From NCBI RefSeq assembly GCF_900538275.1, contig NZ_LR130778.1, positions 1,271,001 to 1,335,000 of the forward strand: a stretch of DNA of 64,000 bases, given 5' to 3'. The position numbers and the translations under genes are program-made. The stretch comes from Petrocella atlantisensis. Lineage in GTDB: Bacteria > Bacillota > Clostridia > Lachnospirales > Vallitaleaceae. Position 1 is the stretch's first letter, and the number at the start of each line of letters is the position of its first letter. The notes under the pieces were generated by a model. That model saw only the letters and a list, made by a program, of their open reading frames with translations, made no database searches and was not told where the DNA came from. Positions 52,289 to 62,166 of this stretch are shown in pieces.

Positions 52289-52414
52289 TATTATCACCTT
52301 TCTTTTTGATTTTTCTTTATATGTACAGTATATATTTTAATTATGGAGAAACCATGGAATATTATTATTTATTACGAAAACCAGATGAATCGCCGTTTAA
52401 CCTGTTGTATATAA

Positions 52415-52450
52415 AAAGAAGGATATCCAAAATAGAAAGGATATCCTTCT
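52415..52450 (-). terminator. Terminator of the sensor kinase gene
   Basis: AGAAGGATATCC and GGATATCCTTCT form a 12-bp perfect stem with a 10-nt loop, followed on the minus strand by TTTTTATATAC. Confidence 0.85.
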
Positions 52451-52481
52451 ACTATTTACTTTTGTTTATCTTCAGACCTGC

Positions 52482-53837
52482 CTAAATAATCGGAAAATCA
52501 CAAATTACTTTTGTTCCCTTCCCAACTTCACTTTGTATACTAATTTTACCATTATTTGCTTCTACTAATGATTTCGTAATCGTAAGGCCAATACCGGTTC
52601 CACCAGTACCACGGTTTCTTGAGAGATCACTTCTATAAAAACGTTCAAACACAAGTTTAATATCCTCTTTCGGAATTCCTATTCCTGTATCCTCCACAAT
52701 GACAGTAACTTTGTTGAATGATTGCTTCAAAATAACACTGATTTTTCCGTTTTCATTCGTGTATTTATACGCATTGGAAATAATATTACTGAATATGCGG
52801 TTGAAATGTTCTTTATCCCCTATAATGGCAATACTATCTGAGATATTTTTGTTTAGTGTTATATTCTTATTCAAAATCATAGGTTCAAAGCTATCAACTA
52901 TCTTATTCATTAAAGTAGATAAGTTTATCTCCTCTAGATTAACATTAATTTCATCACTCTCAATAATTGATAGATCTGTGAGTTCATTAATAAGCTTAGT
53001 TAATCGAATTATCTCTTCATATACTATGGTAAGTTTTTCTGTGTCCGGTACCCATATTTTATCCATAAATGCTTCAATGTGACTTTGAAGCGTTGAAAGC
53101 GGTGTCCTGATTTCATGAGCCATATCAGAGGTCATCCTCTTACGTAGGGATTCCTGATAACTCAATCTCTCGGATAGTTCCTTAATAGAGTCTGATAATT
53201 CTTGCAGCTCATACGTATTGGTTTTTGCATCCTTTAATCCTTTATATTTTCCTTCCTTCATAAGCTCGGTATTATTGATTATCTGATATATCGGCTCCAA
53301 GAAATTTTTAGAAACCCGTGAACTTGATAGTTTTGCTAATATGACTGAGAACATAAAGGCAATTGCGAAAACTGTATTAATTGTAAATATGAATTGCTGA
53401 TCCTCAAAGGATGAAATTATACTCTTCAGTCTGCCTATATCGATGGATCCAATCTGTTTACCGTTATAATTCATAGGATAGTTTTGAAAAGATAGCCTAC
53501 TCTCATTGACTTTTTCTCCACCCATATCAGATATCATGTTGTCTGTACTGCTGTTCCAGATAATATTATCTTGCATGTCCCTTAAACGTACTGTAACTAC
53601 TTCACTAAAGGTATAATGTAATATACTCATCAGTCCTTGGGAACTAAAACCATAATAATCCTCATAAGTCTTTTCCACATATCGTATAACCTTAATATCA
53701 TCTCTGTTTCTAACTTCTTTAATATAATTTGAAAAAAGAAAAGTAATACTGAAATTTGCTATTATTGTTATAAAGGCTATGGATAGCATGGTTACAAAAA
53801 TAAAATTTCTACTTAATTGTTGATTTATTTTAATCAT
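52482..53837 (-). CDS. Sensor histidine kinase (envelope stress/metal type)
   Basis: 451 residues. Two membrane helices (about 12-37 and 156-178) flank a 118-residue extracytoplasmic domain. HAMP follows, then HisKA TSDMAHEIRTPLSTLQSHIE (phospho-His in HEIRTP), and HATPase N-box NIISNAYKYTNENG, G1 EDTGIGIPKED, F and G2 GTGGTGIGLTI. The RR partner at 55630 is separated from it by a broken IS3 element and other fragments. AGAGGCGG precedes the ATG. Confidence 0.93.
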   Translation of the reverse strand: MIKINQQLSRNFIFVTMLSIAFITIIANFSITFLFSNYIKEVRNRDDIKVIRYVEKTYEDYYGFSSQGLMSILHYTFSEVVTVRLRDMQDNIIWNSSTDNMISDMGGEKVNESRLSFQNYPMNYNGKQIGSIDIGRLKSIISSFEDQQFIFTINTVFAIAFMFSVILAKLSSSRVSKNFLEPIYQIINNTELMKEGKYKGLKDAKTNTYELQELSDSIKELSERLSYQESLRKRMTSDMAHEIRTPLSTLQSHIEAFMDKIWVPDTEKLTIVYEEIIRLTKLINELTDLSIIESDEINVNLEEINLSTLMNKIVDSFEPMILNKNITLNKNISDSIAIIGDKEHFNRIFSNIISNAYKYTNENGKISVILKQSFNKVTVIVEDTGIGIPKEDIKLVFERFYRSDLSRNRGTGGTGIGLTITKSLVEANNGKISIQSEVGKGTKVICDFPII

Positions 53838-53870
53838 GAGCTATTCCGCCTCTCATTTTCTTAGTATTTT

Positions 53871-54311
53871 TTATCTATTAAAAAGATCTACAAGGACACA
53901 TATATAGTTCCATTTGAGTCCAACTCGGACATATGTCAAATCACTTCCGACTACGTTTCGATATGGTTGGTCATCGAATTCACGATTTACAATATTTGCA
54001 ATTTTGGATTCATTGCAGGTGTCTTTCTGTGGATGAAATTGTGCGGTAGTATAGCTTGAAACAAGGCCTTCTTGCTTCATAATTCTACCGATTTTGCGAC
54101 GGGATACAATCATATCCTTGTCAACAAGTTCTTTCTTGATTTTTCGCGTTCCGTAATTATTACGGCTCGCTTTAAATATATCAACGATAGCAGTTGTAAG
54201 CTCTGATTGATCCGTCTTTTGCTTGGCTTCATAATAGTAAGTGCTTCTTGAAATTTTTAGGACTTTACACATTGCTGAAACAGAGTATTTGTGAAGATTT
54301 GCTTTAATCAC
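53871..54311 (-). pseudogene. IS3 OrfB, C-terminally truncated
   Basis: 146 residues: HTH_21 region NLHKYSVSAMCKVLKISRST, then RNNYGTRKIKKELVDKDMIV, SRRKIGRIMKQEGL and the start of the integrase core with VVGSDLTYVRV (first catalytic Asp) to CVLVDLFNR. A TAG follows, so the second Asp and the Glu are missing. Inactive. Confidence 0.88.
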
Positions 54312-54313
54312 AT

Positions 54314-54634
54314 TTACTTTCGTCCTAAGATCAGCACTGCTTGTTGCTTGTACCCTTTAGGGTATAAAATGTCGTTCTCCATTTTAAGCTGTTGGTTCTG
54401 TTTTCTAAGTTCTATCAGTTCCTGGTTTTCAGGGGTGCGGTTGTCGCTTTCCTTAAATGAACCAGAATTATCGGCCTGAGCTATCCATTTATCCAGAAGT
54501 GAGCTGGCAATATCATATTCTCTTACGATATCGCATTTTCGCTTGCCACTGCGGTGAAGATCGACAAGTTGTTGTTTGAATTCAGACGTAAATGTACGTC
54601 TTTGTCTTGACTGCTTTATTTCGGACATAATCAT
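54314..54634 (-). CDS. IS3 OrfA (HTH protein) with small insertion
   Basis: About 106 residues: RRTFTSEFKQQLVDLHRSGK, KCDIVREYDIASSLLDKWIA and the leucine-zipper LIELRKQNQQLKMEND. Near the end ILKQAALILGRK, usual for the family, appears as ILYPKGYKQQAVLILGRK. An in-frame insertion carrying the palindrome TACCCTTTAGGGTA (54354-54367) explains this. Inactive without OrfB. Confidence 0.8.
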   Translation of the reverse strand: MIMSEIKQSRQRRTFTSEFKQQLVDLHRSGKRKCDIVREYDIASSLLDKWIAQADNSGSFKESDNRTPENQELIELRKQNQQLKMENDILYPKGYKQQAVLILGRK

Positions 54635-54670
54635 TCTTCCTTTCAGTATATGCCCTTAAAAAATCTGTCC

Positions 54671-55016
54671 AGTTTATTGTAGCCGATTCAATAACTACAT
54701 TATTGGTAAAGGATAAGAAATAAATCATTACAAATGTTGTTATAAAACTTAAAGATAATAAAGTTGATAACACTCCTATACTATCCTTCCATGTCATAGC
54801 TTTATTATTACTTTTTTCATGTTTTCTTAGAACATATGATATGATACTACCAATACCCAAACCAAAAACCGCCAAAGAAGTAATTAAAAAAACATAATGA
54901 TAGGATAGAATTGTTGAATATATTCTTGTTAAAATTACCTGATATAAAAACAGCGATACTGATGTAAAGAAAATACTAAGTAACATAAATATTTTAACCT
55001 TTTTAGTTATTGCCAA
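54671..55016 (-). pseudogene. 5' fragment of a membrane spermidine-synthase-like gene
   Basis: Starts at TTG 55016 behind GAGGAG with KVKIFMLLSIFFTSVSLFLY, then QVILTRIYSTILSYHYVFLI and LAVFGLGIGSII, the opening helices of fused membrane/spermidine-synthase proteins. After four helices it reaches the IS3 end at 54670 and is lost; no 3' half is in the window. Confidence 0.7.
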
Positions 55017-55130
55017 AGCAAAATCTCCTCTCAACGATGTATTTATCTAGTAATATACTATATTTATCTGCAGAATTGATGGAGAAATATCAACTCTTAA
55101 CAAAGGTACTCATTTCACATATTAAAAAGA

Positions 55131-55211
55131 GATTGGTTCTTTCTCTTAAGGACCAATCCCAAAGAAATATACTTATATATTAATGAAAGCCAGTCTAGCC
55201 GGCTTTCATTA
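55131..55211. terminator. Two stem-loops after the 55220 gene
   Basis: TAATGAAAGCC / GGCTTTCATTA (55181-55211) is an 11-bp perfect stem directly after the minus-strand gene. GATTGGTTCT / AGGACCAATC (55131-55158) follows. T runs are weak. Confidence 0.5.
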
Positions 55212-55219
55212 ATCATGTA

Positions 55220-55528
55220 TTAAAATTCTCTACTTTCTTTTTCACTAATCAACATTTCTTTTTGAGCATCTGTTTCCTTATTGTTTTTATTTCCCTTAAA
55301 CATCATAAATATCATACCGCCCATCATAAGAGGACATATAAATGGTGCTATGACGCCTAAGAATACTGCAACTGCCGGATTAATTTTTGCAATATAAGGT
55401 AATGCAAATATTATTACTATAGGTAATCCGCAACATAAAATCATATGAAGCATATGCTTTATTGGACTGTGATTATTTTTATGACATCCATTTACGCTAC
55501 CTTTACCATCTGTATTATCTGTGTTCAT
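55220..55528 (-). CDS. Small two-helix membrane protein of the metal block
   Basis: 102 residues: a polar His-rich N-terminus (GCHKNNHSPIKHMLHMILCC), two helices (about 34-54 and 57-82) with CCGLP and FICPLMMGGMIFMM, and a charged tail. The Cys/Met/His content suits a copper- or zinc-associated membrane protein, similar in layout to DUF2933-type proteins next to efflux genes. GGAGGG precedes the ATG at 55528. It follows the RR gene, probably in its operon. Confidence 0.7.
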   Translation of the reverse strand: MNTDNTDGKGSVNGCHKNNHSPIKHMLHMILCCGLPIVIIFALPYIAKINPAVAVFLGVIAPFICPLMMGGMIFMMFKGNKNNKETDAQKEMLISEKESREF

Positions 55529-55629
55529 AAGAAACCCTCCTTGTAATATGCAAATCATCTTACTATATCTACGAATTATAAGGTTTCTCTGTGAAGATTT
55601 AATGGAGAAGTATTAGCACATCAAATTTT

Positions 55630-56337
55630 TTATTCACCTTCACCGCCGAATTTGTAGCCGATACCTCTGACTGTCATAATATATTTAGGACTAGCGCTAT
55701 CATCCTCTATTTTATTCCGTAAATTTTTAATATGAGAATCGATGGTCCTTTCATATCCATCATATCCATAACCGAATGCAATCTCGATTAGTTCCTCTCT
55801 TGTAAAGCTTTTTTTGGGATACTTTATAAGGGTTGATAATAATTTAAATTCATTCGGTGTTAATTTAGCATCTATTCCATTCTTTTTCACTACTATTTCG
55901 TTTAAATCCACTTCCAAATCCTTGTTATTCCAACTCATCACATTAAATAGTGGTGAGACGCCCTCGGAACTCCTTCTTAATAAACTACCTACTCTAACAA
56001 CTAACTCACGAGGGCTGAAGGGCTTTGTAAGATAATCATCTGCACCAATATTAAAGCCATTGATGATGTCATTCTCTTGTATTTTTGCAGTTAGCATAAT
56101 AATAGGTATTCTGGATTTCTTACGTATTGTTTGGCAGATTTCTTCTCCTGTAATCTTGGGTAGCATTAAATCCAGGACTACCAAATCTGGACTTACCTCA
56201 TCAAATAATTTTAATGCCTGTTCTCCATCAAAAGCAGTAGATACAATATAATTACTATTTTCTAAATATGCTTTGATAGCATTTACTATTTTTGGTTCAT
56301 CATCAACAAGTAATATCTTATGATTATTTGCTTTCAT
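55630..56337 (-). CDS. OmpR-family response regulator (second metal system)
   Basis: 235 residues: acid pocket VDDEPKI, phospho-Asp in LVVLDLMLPKITG (about 50-62), MLTAK, DDYLTKPFSP, then the winged helix ending DRTIDSHIKNLRNKIEDD and MTVRGIGYKFGG. AGGAG precedes the ATG at 56337. Its kinase is probably at 52482, now separated by an IS3 relic. It resembles the decayed regulator at 61372. Confidence 0.92.
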   Translation of the reverse strand: MKANNHKILLVDDEPKIVNAIKAYLENSNYIVSTAFDGEQALKLFDEVSPDLVVLDLMLPKITGEEICQTIRKKSRIPIIMLTAKIQENDIINGFNIGADDYLTKPFSPRELVVRVGSLLRRSSEGVSPLFNVMSWNNKDLEVDLNEIVVKKNGIDAKLTPNEFKLLSTLIKYPKKSFTREELIEIAFGYGYDGYERTIDSHIKNLRNKIEDDSASPKYIMTVRGIGYKFGGEGE

Positions 56338-56497
56338 TTTTCTCCTAATGTGTTTTGATATCAATACTTAGAGTTTAGTTGTTAAATAATGCAAAAATAT
56401 TCCTATCCCATCGGATATCATATTGAATTATTATATACCTAAAATGTGGAGATTTTATGAAAGCATAATCAACATAAGATAAACTTGATAAATGTTT

Positions 56498-57652
56498 TTA
56501 TTCTACAATCGTAATTCCATTTGGTTCTTCTCCAACAGTAACGGTACCGATCACTTTATTAGTAGCAACATCAACTATTGTTACACTGTCAGAACCTGTA
56601 TTGGTTACATAAACATTTTTTCCATCCTTAGATATTACTACACCATGTGCTTCCTCTCCTGCAGGAATTTCAGCTACCACAGACATGGAGGTGGTATCGA
56701 TAACACTGATATTAGCTGATTTATTGTTAGCAACATATACGAATTTACTATCGGATGTTGCATATAGTTGTATTGGTGCTTCACCTACCGGTATCGTTTT
56801 GGTAACTTTCATAGAAGACAGTTCAATAACGGCAACACTGTTATCTCCACTTAGGGATACAAATACATATTTTCCGTCCGCCGTAGGTGCTACCTGGACC
56901 GGTTTTTTACCTACCTCGACCGTATTGGTAACCTTATTAGTCGCTGTATCGATTACAGATACCGTATCTGAATCAGTATTTGCAACAAGGACATATTTAT
57001 TATCCGGTGTCATTCTTAAACCATGGGGCATGAGACCAACCAATATTTCTTTTACTTCTCCATTTTCCAAGTTAACAACAGATACATTACCGGCTTCTTC
57101 CTCTGTCATATCTACCATGGTTTCAGCAACATCCTCTTCTTTCTCTTCTTCCTCCATCATTCCTCCAATTGACACATAAGCAAGCTTTGAGTCAGGTGAA
57201 AAAATAATATGGCTAGGACCCTCTCCTATATTTATAGTATTGACAACCGAATTTGTAGCAGTATTAATCGCAGATATAGAGGCTACTTTTCCTTCTACAA
57301 CATATACAAATTTTCCATCCGGTGTTGCCTGAACATTATGTGGACCTTTTCCTACAGGTATATCCTTGATTGTTTTCATAGTTTTCGTATCAATTACTGA
57401 AACTGAGGAGCTGCCCTCATTAGCTGAGTATACAAGATAATCAGCTACCTTAGTACTATCATTGCCCGTATCATTACTTTCCACATTTCCGATATTCCCA
57501 GTATCAACATTATTATCTTCACTGGTTGGTTCCGTAGTAGGACTTATTTGCGGTATTTCCGTTGGTTCAGGACCATTGCCTTCATTTTTTGTGCAAGAAG
57601 CAGCAAAGACTATTAAAAGAAATGAGTAGAAAATTATTACTATTTTTTTCAT
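56498..57652 (-). CDS. YncE-type beta-propeller lipoprotein
   Basis: 384 residues. A lipobox FAASC sits at the end of the signal peptide, so the protein is tethered at Cys20 to the outer face. After a Thr/Pro-rich linker come about seven YVTN-type repeats (VYVVEGKVASISAINTATNS, VFVSLSGDNSVAVIELSSMK, VYVTNTGSDSVTIVDVATNK). An acidic insert MMEEEEKEEDVAETM lies near 170. Such propellers serve as surface binding proteins or redox-linked scaffolds. GGAGG precedes the ATG at 57652. Confidence 0.9.
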   Translation of the reverse strand: MKKIVIIFYSFLLIVFAASCTKNEGNGPEPTEIPQISPTTEPTSEDNNVDTGNIGNVESNDTGNDSTKVADYLVYSANEGSSSVSVIDTKTMKTIKDIPVGKGPHNVQATPDGKFVYVVEGKVASISAINTATNSVVNTINIGEGPSHIIFSPDSKLAYVSIGGMMEEEEKEEDVAETMVDMTEEEAGNVSVVNLENGEVKEILVGLMPHGLRMTPDNKYVLVANTDSDTVSVIDTATNKVTNTVEVGKKPVQVAPTADGKYVFVSLSGDNSVAVIELSSMKVTKTIPVGEAPIQLYATSDSKFVYVANNKSANISVIDTTSMSVVAEIPAGEEAHGVVISKDGKNVYVTNTGSDSVTIVDVATNKVIGTVTVGEEPNGITIVE

Positions 57653-57959
57653 ATAAACCTCCGGTTTCATTATTTTATTGTATATTTCCTTTTATTATTT
57701 GCTGTTACTTCATTAATAATCCATGCGAAGGAAGAAAGATCATTTTCAGAGTGTAAATGTAAAAATCAAGTATTTTGTATATTTCATTTGAACCATACAA
57801 ACATAAAAATGAGCAATATATTTAAGGAAGGATTCATTCCGTTCCAAAATATAATGCTCATTATTTACCAAATAAATTGCTCAATGTAGAACTATACTTT
57901 TCGTAAATTAATTTTTATACCAATACCTCCAGCAATTACTCCGACTATTTAATTGTTTA

Positions 57960-58601
57960 TCATTTTATTTCTCTTTTTTTAAGATACCGAGATATCAAAA
58001 ATAAAATCAAACTTCCAATAAACACAAATGATATTAAGAAAATTAATGAGTGTAAGAAAAATGTGTCCGGTAAAATGGTTATCACTGGATCAGTTGAAGG
58101 ATCAAATAACCAAAAATCATTACGAAAAAATATTTTATGGAAAACAACAAAGGTAGCATCAAAATTAATAATACTAGCTATTGCTGCCATCGCTGGTATA
58201 AGCAATACTGCTATTGAAGATACTAATAAGTAGCTATAATCTTTTTTTACTTTTTTATAGATTATAATAGTGCCACATAAAATCAGTGTAATCCCAGCAA
58301 TATAGTAAAAGGTAGTAAATATATTTTTGACATCGACAAAATGCTGTAATCCATCAAGAGATGATGATAAATCAGGAAGCTTTAAATCACCTTGAAAGAA
58401 TGGTGAATTATAATCTATTAAAGCATTATAATTATCAATAATAATTTCCTTACTTATTCCAGAATCATTAGCTATATTCAGATAGTCAATATCAAAATAA
58501 TACAAACTTCTAAAGTTAACTGTTGCAATTACTCCTAACGAAATTATAAATAAAGTAAATAAAATTCCTATTAAAATATCTGTTGCTTTAGGCTTTTTCA
58601 T
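57960..58601 (-). CDS. TIGR01906-family (DUF1461) membrane protein
   Basis: 213 residues with four helices (about 10-29, 96-116, 125-147, 178-205). The extracytoplasmic loop has LIDYNSPFFQGDLKLPDLSS and the family motif HFVDVKNI. The second loop holds FHKIFFRNDFWLFDPSTDPV, the diagnostic FHxxxFxNxxW pattern. Function unknown. Follows the DUF2318 gene by 34 bp in the same operon; GGAGAATTC precedes the ATG. Confidence 0.88.
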   Translation of the reverse strand: MKKPKATDILIGILFTLFIISLGVIATVNFRSLYYFDIDYLNIANDSGISKEIIIDNYNALIDYNSPFFQGDLKLPDLSSSLDGLQHFVDVKNIFTTFYYIAGITLILCGTIIIYKKVKKDYSYLLVSSIAVLLIPAMAAIASIINFDATFVVFHKIFFRNDFWLFDPSTDPVITILPDTFFLHSLIFLISFVFIGSLILFLISRYLKKREIK

Positions 58602-58635
58602 GAATTCTCCAATCCCATATTTTCAGAGCGAATTA

Positions 58636-59169
58636 CTACTTCCAATTTTGGAAAATAACCGTTGCCTCAGCTAAAAAGTCTTTTGAAATGGTAATTGAAT
58701 CATCACTAACTGTTTTATACTCCTCAGTAATAGGAACGGGATTACATCCTCCTCTGGTTACTTCCACATCATCCATCGCGAAACGATTACCACAGTTTTG
58801 GCATACTAATACATCCCCCTCCTGTACGTAATATCCACGACCTGATGAATAACAAACCTGACAGGTATTAAATGCTGTTCGTATTGAACCATCTGGTGCC
58901 TTTACTGCTAGGGCTTCAAGCTCTATGCCATTAATCTTAGCCGGATAAAACCTAGCTGTTTCGGTAATTTCAATGACAGGAATTACGACATCACTATCAA
59001 TAACCTTCTCAGCTCGGAGATCATCCTTTTTTGAGCTGTTATCTGATGAGGAATCAGGTACCTTAATGGAGAATGCTACTGCTAATAATACAACAGCGGA
59101 TAAAGCAATAATAATTAATTTATTCATATTATTTTTTTTGTTTGATTTTTTAATCGTCTGCTTGCTCAT
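58636..59169 (-). CDS. DUF2318 Fe-S-type membrane-anchored protein
   Basis: 177 residues: an anchor helix (about 18-35) and a DUF2318 domain with FNTCQVCYSSGRGYY and LVCQNCGNRF, four cysteines in CxxC pairs, then GGCNPVPI. The family transfers electrons, often beside iron or copper transport (FtrD-like). Sandwiched between the SafE-cupredoxin protein and the TIGR01906 protein in one operon, so a redox role in copper traffic is likely. GGAAGG precedes the ATG at 59169. Confidence 0.9.
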   Translation of the reverse strand: MSKQTIKKSNKKNNMNKLIIIALSAVVLLAVAFSIKVPDSSSDNSSKKDDLRAEKVIDSDVVIPVIEITETARFYPAKINGIELEALAVKAPDGSIRTAFNTCQVCYSSGRGYYVQEGDVLVCQNCGNRFAMDDVEVTRGGCNPVPITEEYKTVSDDSITISKDFLAEATVIFQNWK

Positions 59170-59211
59170 GATTTAATCCTTCCTCTTTTAATATTATACT
59201 TTTCTAATTGC

Positions 59212-61095
59212 TTAATGACATGAAGGTAATCCTCCACCTCCAGCAAAATAATCTGTAGGTCTGTATTCAGAAACTTCTTTCTTAATTGCTTCTTCATCTA
59301 TATTATTAATATCATCAACGACTTTCACGTAACCATATAAGTTCGTATCTGAGGTACAGAAGTCAAAATCTCCATCAGGATACAATCTGATTGGATTTTC
59401 TCCTTCGTAAACTTCAAGTTGAGCTCCGTAGTATGGAAATACAAGTATATTATTTGGCAGAGTATCTACATTCTTTCCATTGATAGTCCATACTGTTTCT
59501 AAATCCTTTTGAACAACAATTACTGCAGAGGAAAATCCATTTTCATCAAAGGTTAATTCTACTGTTTGTCTATCATTAGTTACTTCGGCTATTGATAATT
59601 CGTCGGTTGGAATTTGATAATCAATTAAATTATCCACATTTTCAAGTCCATTATCTTCCGAATTAATTGTACTGCTATCCACGGCATTTAAATCATCAAC
59701 TACAGTAATTTTACTTCGAATCATACCCATCCAACAGCTGAACGGAAAGGTTCCGCTGCTTGTAGGTGTAAATTCAATAACAGTGTCTCCTTCTGATAAA
59801 TCCTGTTGAATATTAAATTTAGGAACTACAATACTGTTGTTACATCCGTTAATATCACCTGCTTCTGCCTGAATAATCCACTTTACAGGTACACCTTTTT
59901 GTACAACAATAGGTTCATAGCTACCTGGGTTAAGACCAGTTGTCACAGTTTGTACTCCGTCCTTAATCTTTGCTATATTAGAAGCCTGCGCCGTGCTGGT
60001 TACAGAAGGGAATATGGGCAATGTAAATCCGGAAAGAACCGCACCACTATTGAACATAAATACTCCTAAAGCTAGAACTAATACTGCACTTGCTTTCATC
60101 ATCTTTCCGGTAAATTTCTTACTAAGGAGGGAACTTAATGCTCCAAAAGCAAACATTAATGGAAATGTTCCTACACTGAATAAAAACATAGAAAATGCGC
60201 CTTTAAGAGGATCTCCGGTTGACAGCGCATATAGCTGCATTGCTTGTAATGGTCCACAAGGCATAAGTCCATTTAGTAGTCCAATAAATAAAGGACTATT
60301 ATTTTTTGCTCTTTGCTTGTAGATCTTTTTTGCAAATATTTTTGGCATTCTAGGGTTAAGCTTACGAAGCCAAGGAAATACATTAAGCATGTTTAATCCC
60401 ATAATAACCATAAATACGCCTGCCAAAATTTGGACAATCCCCTTCATCGTACCGGAGAAACTGACCACTGAACCAAGTGCTCCTACAAGTCCACCCATCA
60501 CGGTATAGGAAATAACTCTACCTAAGTTATATAGTAAACTTGGTCTCATGGCTGCAAATTTACTGGTTTTAACCGGATTGTTACTATCCTTTGCAGCGCA
60601 TTGGGTAATGCATATGCCACCGCACATCGCCACACAATGTACAGAGGTAAGTAATCCGATTACAAACAGCATACCGTAGCCCATTCCCTCTTTCGCAATT
60701 GGGAAAGCGTTAAAAATATTCGTAAGTCCAAAACGTCTTACTATCGTGTATATAGTAAAAATAATAATCCCTATTCCAACGATATTCGTGATGTCCACTG
60801 ATTTTTTTGTTTCTTCTTCCTGCGTTTCTCCTTCCTTTGTTTCTTTTTCACTGTTTTTGATATTGCTTTTTTTTTCTCTTTTCACATGATAATCATTTTC
60901 TTCAATCAATTCTTCAATTTTTTCCAATTCAATTTCATCTGGTTTGTAAGTTACGATTACTTTTCCTGACGAGTAACTGGCTCTTACATTTTCAATTCCT
61001 ACTATACCTGTTAGGGCATGTTCTATTGTAGTTTCACAATGGGCACATGTCATATTGTCAATGTATAGAGTAGTTACTATAGCATTTGATGACAT
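59212..61095 (-). CDS. HMA-SafE-cupredoxin fusion protein
   Basis: 627 residues. Residues 1-70 are an HMA domain (DNMTCAHCETTIEHALTG). A hydrophobic link leads to a six-helix TauE/SafE (DsbD-like) transporter (about 140-355) with MCGGICITQC and GLLNGLMPCGPLQAMQLYA. Two cupredoxin-like beta domains follow (about 380-480, with PFSCWMGMIRS holding Cys and Met; and 495-600, with FDFCTSDTN). The design fits copper capture, membrane passage and display. GGGAGG precedes the ATG. First of three cotranscribed genes. Confidence 0.88.
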   Translation of the reverse strand: MSSNAIVTTLYIDNMTCAHCETTIEHALTGIVGIENVRASYSSGKVIVTYKPDEIELEKIEELIEENDYHVKREKKSNIKNSEKETKEGETQEEETKKSVDITNIVGIGIIIFTIYTIVRRFGLTNIFNAFPIAKEGMGYGMLFVIGLLTSVHCVAMCGGICITQCAAKDSNNPVKTSKFAAMRPSLLYNLGRVISYTVMGGLVGALGSVVSFSGTMKGIVQILAGVFMVIMGLNMLNVFPWLRKLNPRMPKIFAKKIYKQRAKNNSPLFIGLLNGLMPCGPLQAMQLYALSTGDPLKGAFSMFLFSVGTFPLMFAFGALSSLLSKKFTGKMMKASAVLVLALGVFMFNSGAVLSGFTLPIFPSVTSTAQASNIAKIKDGVQTVTTGLNPGSYEPIVVQKGVPVKWIIQAEAGDINGCNNSIVVPKFNIQQDLSEGDTVIEFTPTSSGTFPFSCWMGMIRSKITVVDDLNAVDSSTINSEDNGLENVDNLIDYQIPTDELSIAEVTNDRQTVELTFDENGFSSAVIVVQKDLETVWTINGKNVDTLPNNILVFPYYGAQLEVYEGENPIRLYPDGDFDFCTSDTNLYGYVKVVDDINNIDEEAIKKEVSEYRPTDYFAGGGGLPSCH

Positions 61096-61371
61096 AAGTA
61101 TCCTCCCTATTCTTACTTCCTTTCTATAATATCAATTGAATGTGGAGAGAATATGGAGAAGCTTAATTTCATAAAAAAATCACATTTCCTTGGGTAAAGT
61201 AACCGTATTTTGCATTAGTGGATTGAATGATTTGAATCTTCAATTGCTGCTGCACTATGATATAATCAGTAAAATGACGAAAATAGTTTGATAAAAGCTA
61301 ATAATCGCTACTGTGAGAAGTACAATAATCAAAATGGCAGATGATAATTTTGTTATTAAGCTCTTCTTCAA

Positions 61372-62063
61372 TTACTCACCTCCAAATTTGTAACCTACTC
61401 CATGTATTGTCTTAATATAAATTGGATTTTTTGGATCACTTTCAATTTTCTGTCTTAGGTTTTTAATATGGCTATCGATTGTTCTGTCATAACCCTCATA
61501 ATTGCTTCCAAAAGCAGAAACTATTAATTCTTCGCGTGGAAAAACTTTATTCGGATGTTTTACTAAAGTTGAAAATATTTTATATTCATTGGGAGTCAGC
61601 TTTACCTCTACCGATTGCTTTGTGATAAATCTACTTTTAAAATCTACAGTCAAGTCTCAGCCATTAAATGTATTTTGAAGCGGAAGATTTTCATCGCAGG
61701 ATCTGCGCATCACTGCTTCGAATCTGGCATATAAAGCTTTTAAACTGAAGGGCTTTGTAATATAGTCATCCGCTCCGTTTCCTAAGCCTTGAATCATATC
61801 ATCTTCTTCTGATTTTGCTGTCAGCATGATGATTGGAACTCGAGATTTTTTCTTATAGCTTTGCACACCTCTTCACCTGACAACTCAGGAATCATTAAGT
61901 CTAACAGTATCATGGATATACTCTCTCGGTTAAATATCTCTAATGCTTTTCTTCCATTTTCAGCAGTAATTACAGAAAAACCCTTGCTTTCCAGAAAGGA
62001 CTTTATAACACTTAAGATTTTTTCTTCATCATCTACAACCAAAATCCTTTTTGTTTGATTCAT
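61372..62063 (-). pseudogene. OmpR-family response regulator, decayed
   Basis: Starts MNQTKRILVVDDEEKILSVI, with ILLDLMIPELSG. One base is lost in an A-run (AGAAAAAATCTCG) near 61850, moving the frame. The next part, [20 protein letters not shown] to LQNTFNG, meets an in-frame TGA at 61657-61659. The winged helix continues LTVDFKSRFITKQSVEVKLT to VGYKFGG. Two lesions make it non-functional. The TGA could derive from TGG. GGAGGTG precedes the ATG. Confidence 0.92.
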
Positions 62064-62104
62064 ATTCCACCTCCCTGTTACTGATCCAACCCAGTAATAA
62101 AGTA

Positions 62105-62141
62105 ATAACTCAGATATCACCATAGGCAACATATGAGTTAT
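62105..62141. other. 8-bp inverted repeat in front of the decayed regulator
   Basis: ATAACTCA and TGAGTTAT enclose 21 nt between the lipoprotein gene and the regulator start; may be a weak operator or terminator. Confidence 0.35.
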
Positions 62142-62166
62142 CGCTAATCATTTATTATTAATCTTA

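Larger units (their letters stand above)
53838..54670 (-). mobile_element. IS3-family element, right end truncated
   Basis: The left end is probably TGGACAGATTTTTTAAGG at 54670 (minus strand). orfA is intact and orfB is cut at about 146 of the usual 280 residues, just before the kinase gene. The element split a spermidine-synthase-like gene (54671). Confidence 0.75.

Noticed and set aside
61657..61659. In-frame TGA in the response regulator as selenocysteine codon
   Set aside because: It is in the linker, the gene also has a frameshift, and there is no SECIS-like structure or catalytic reason.
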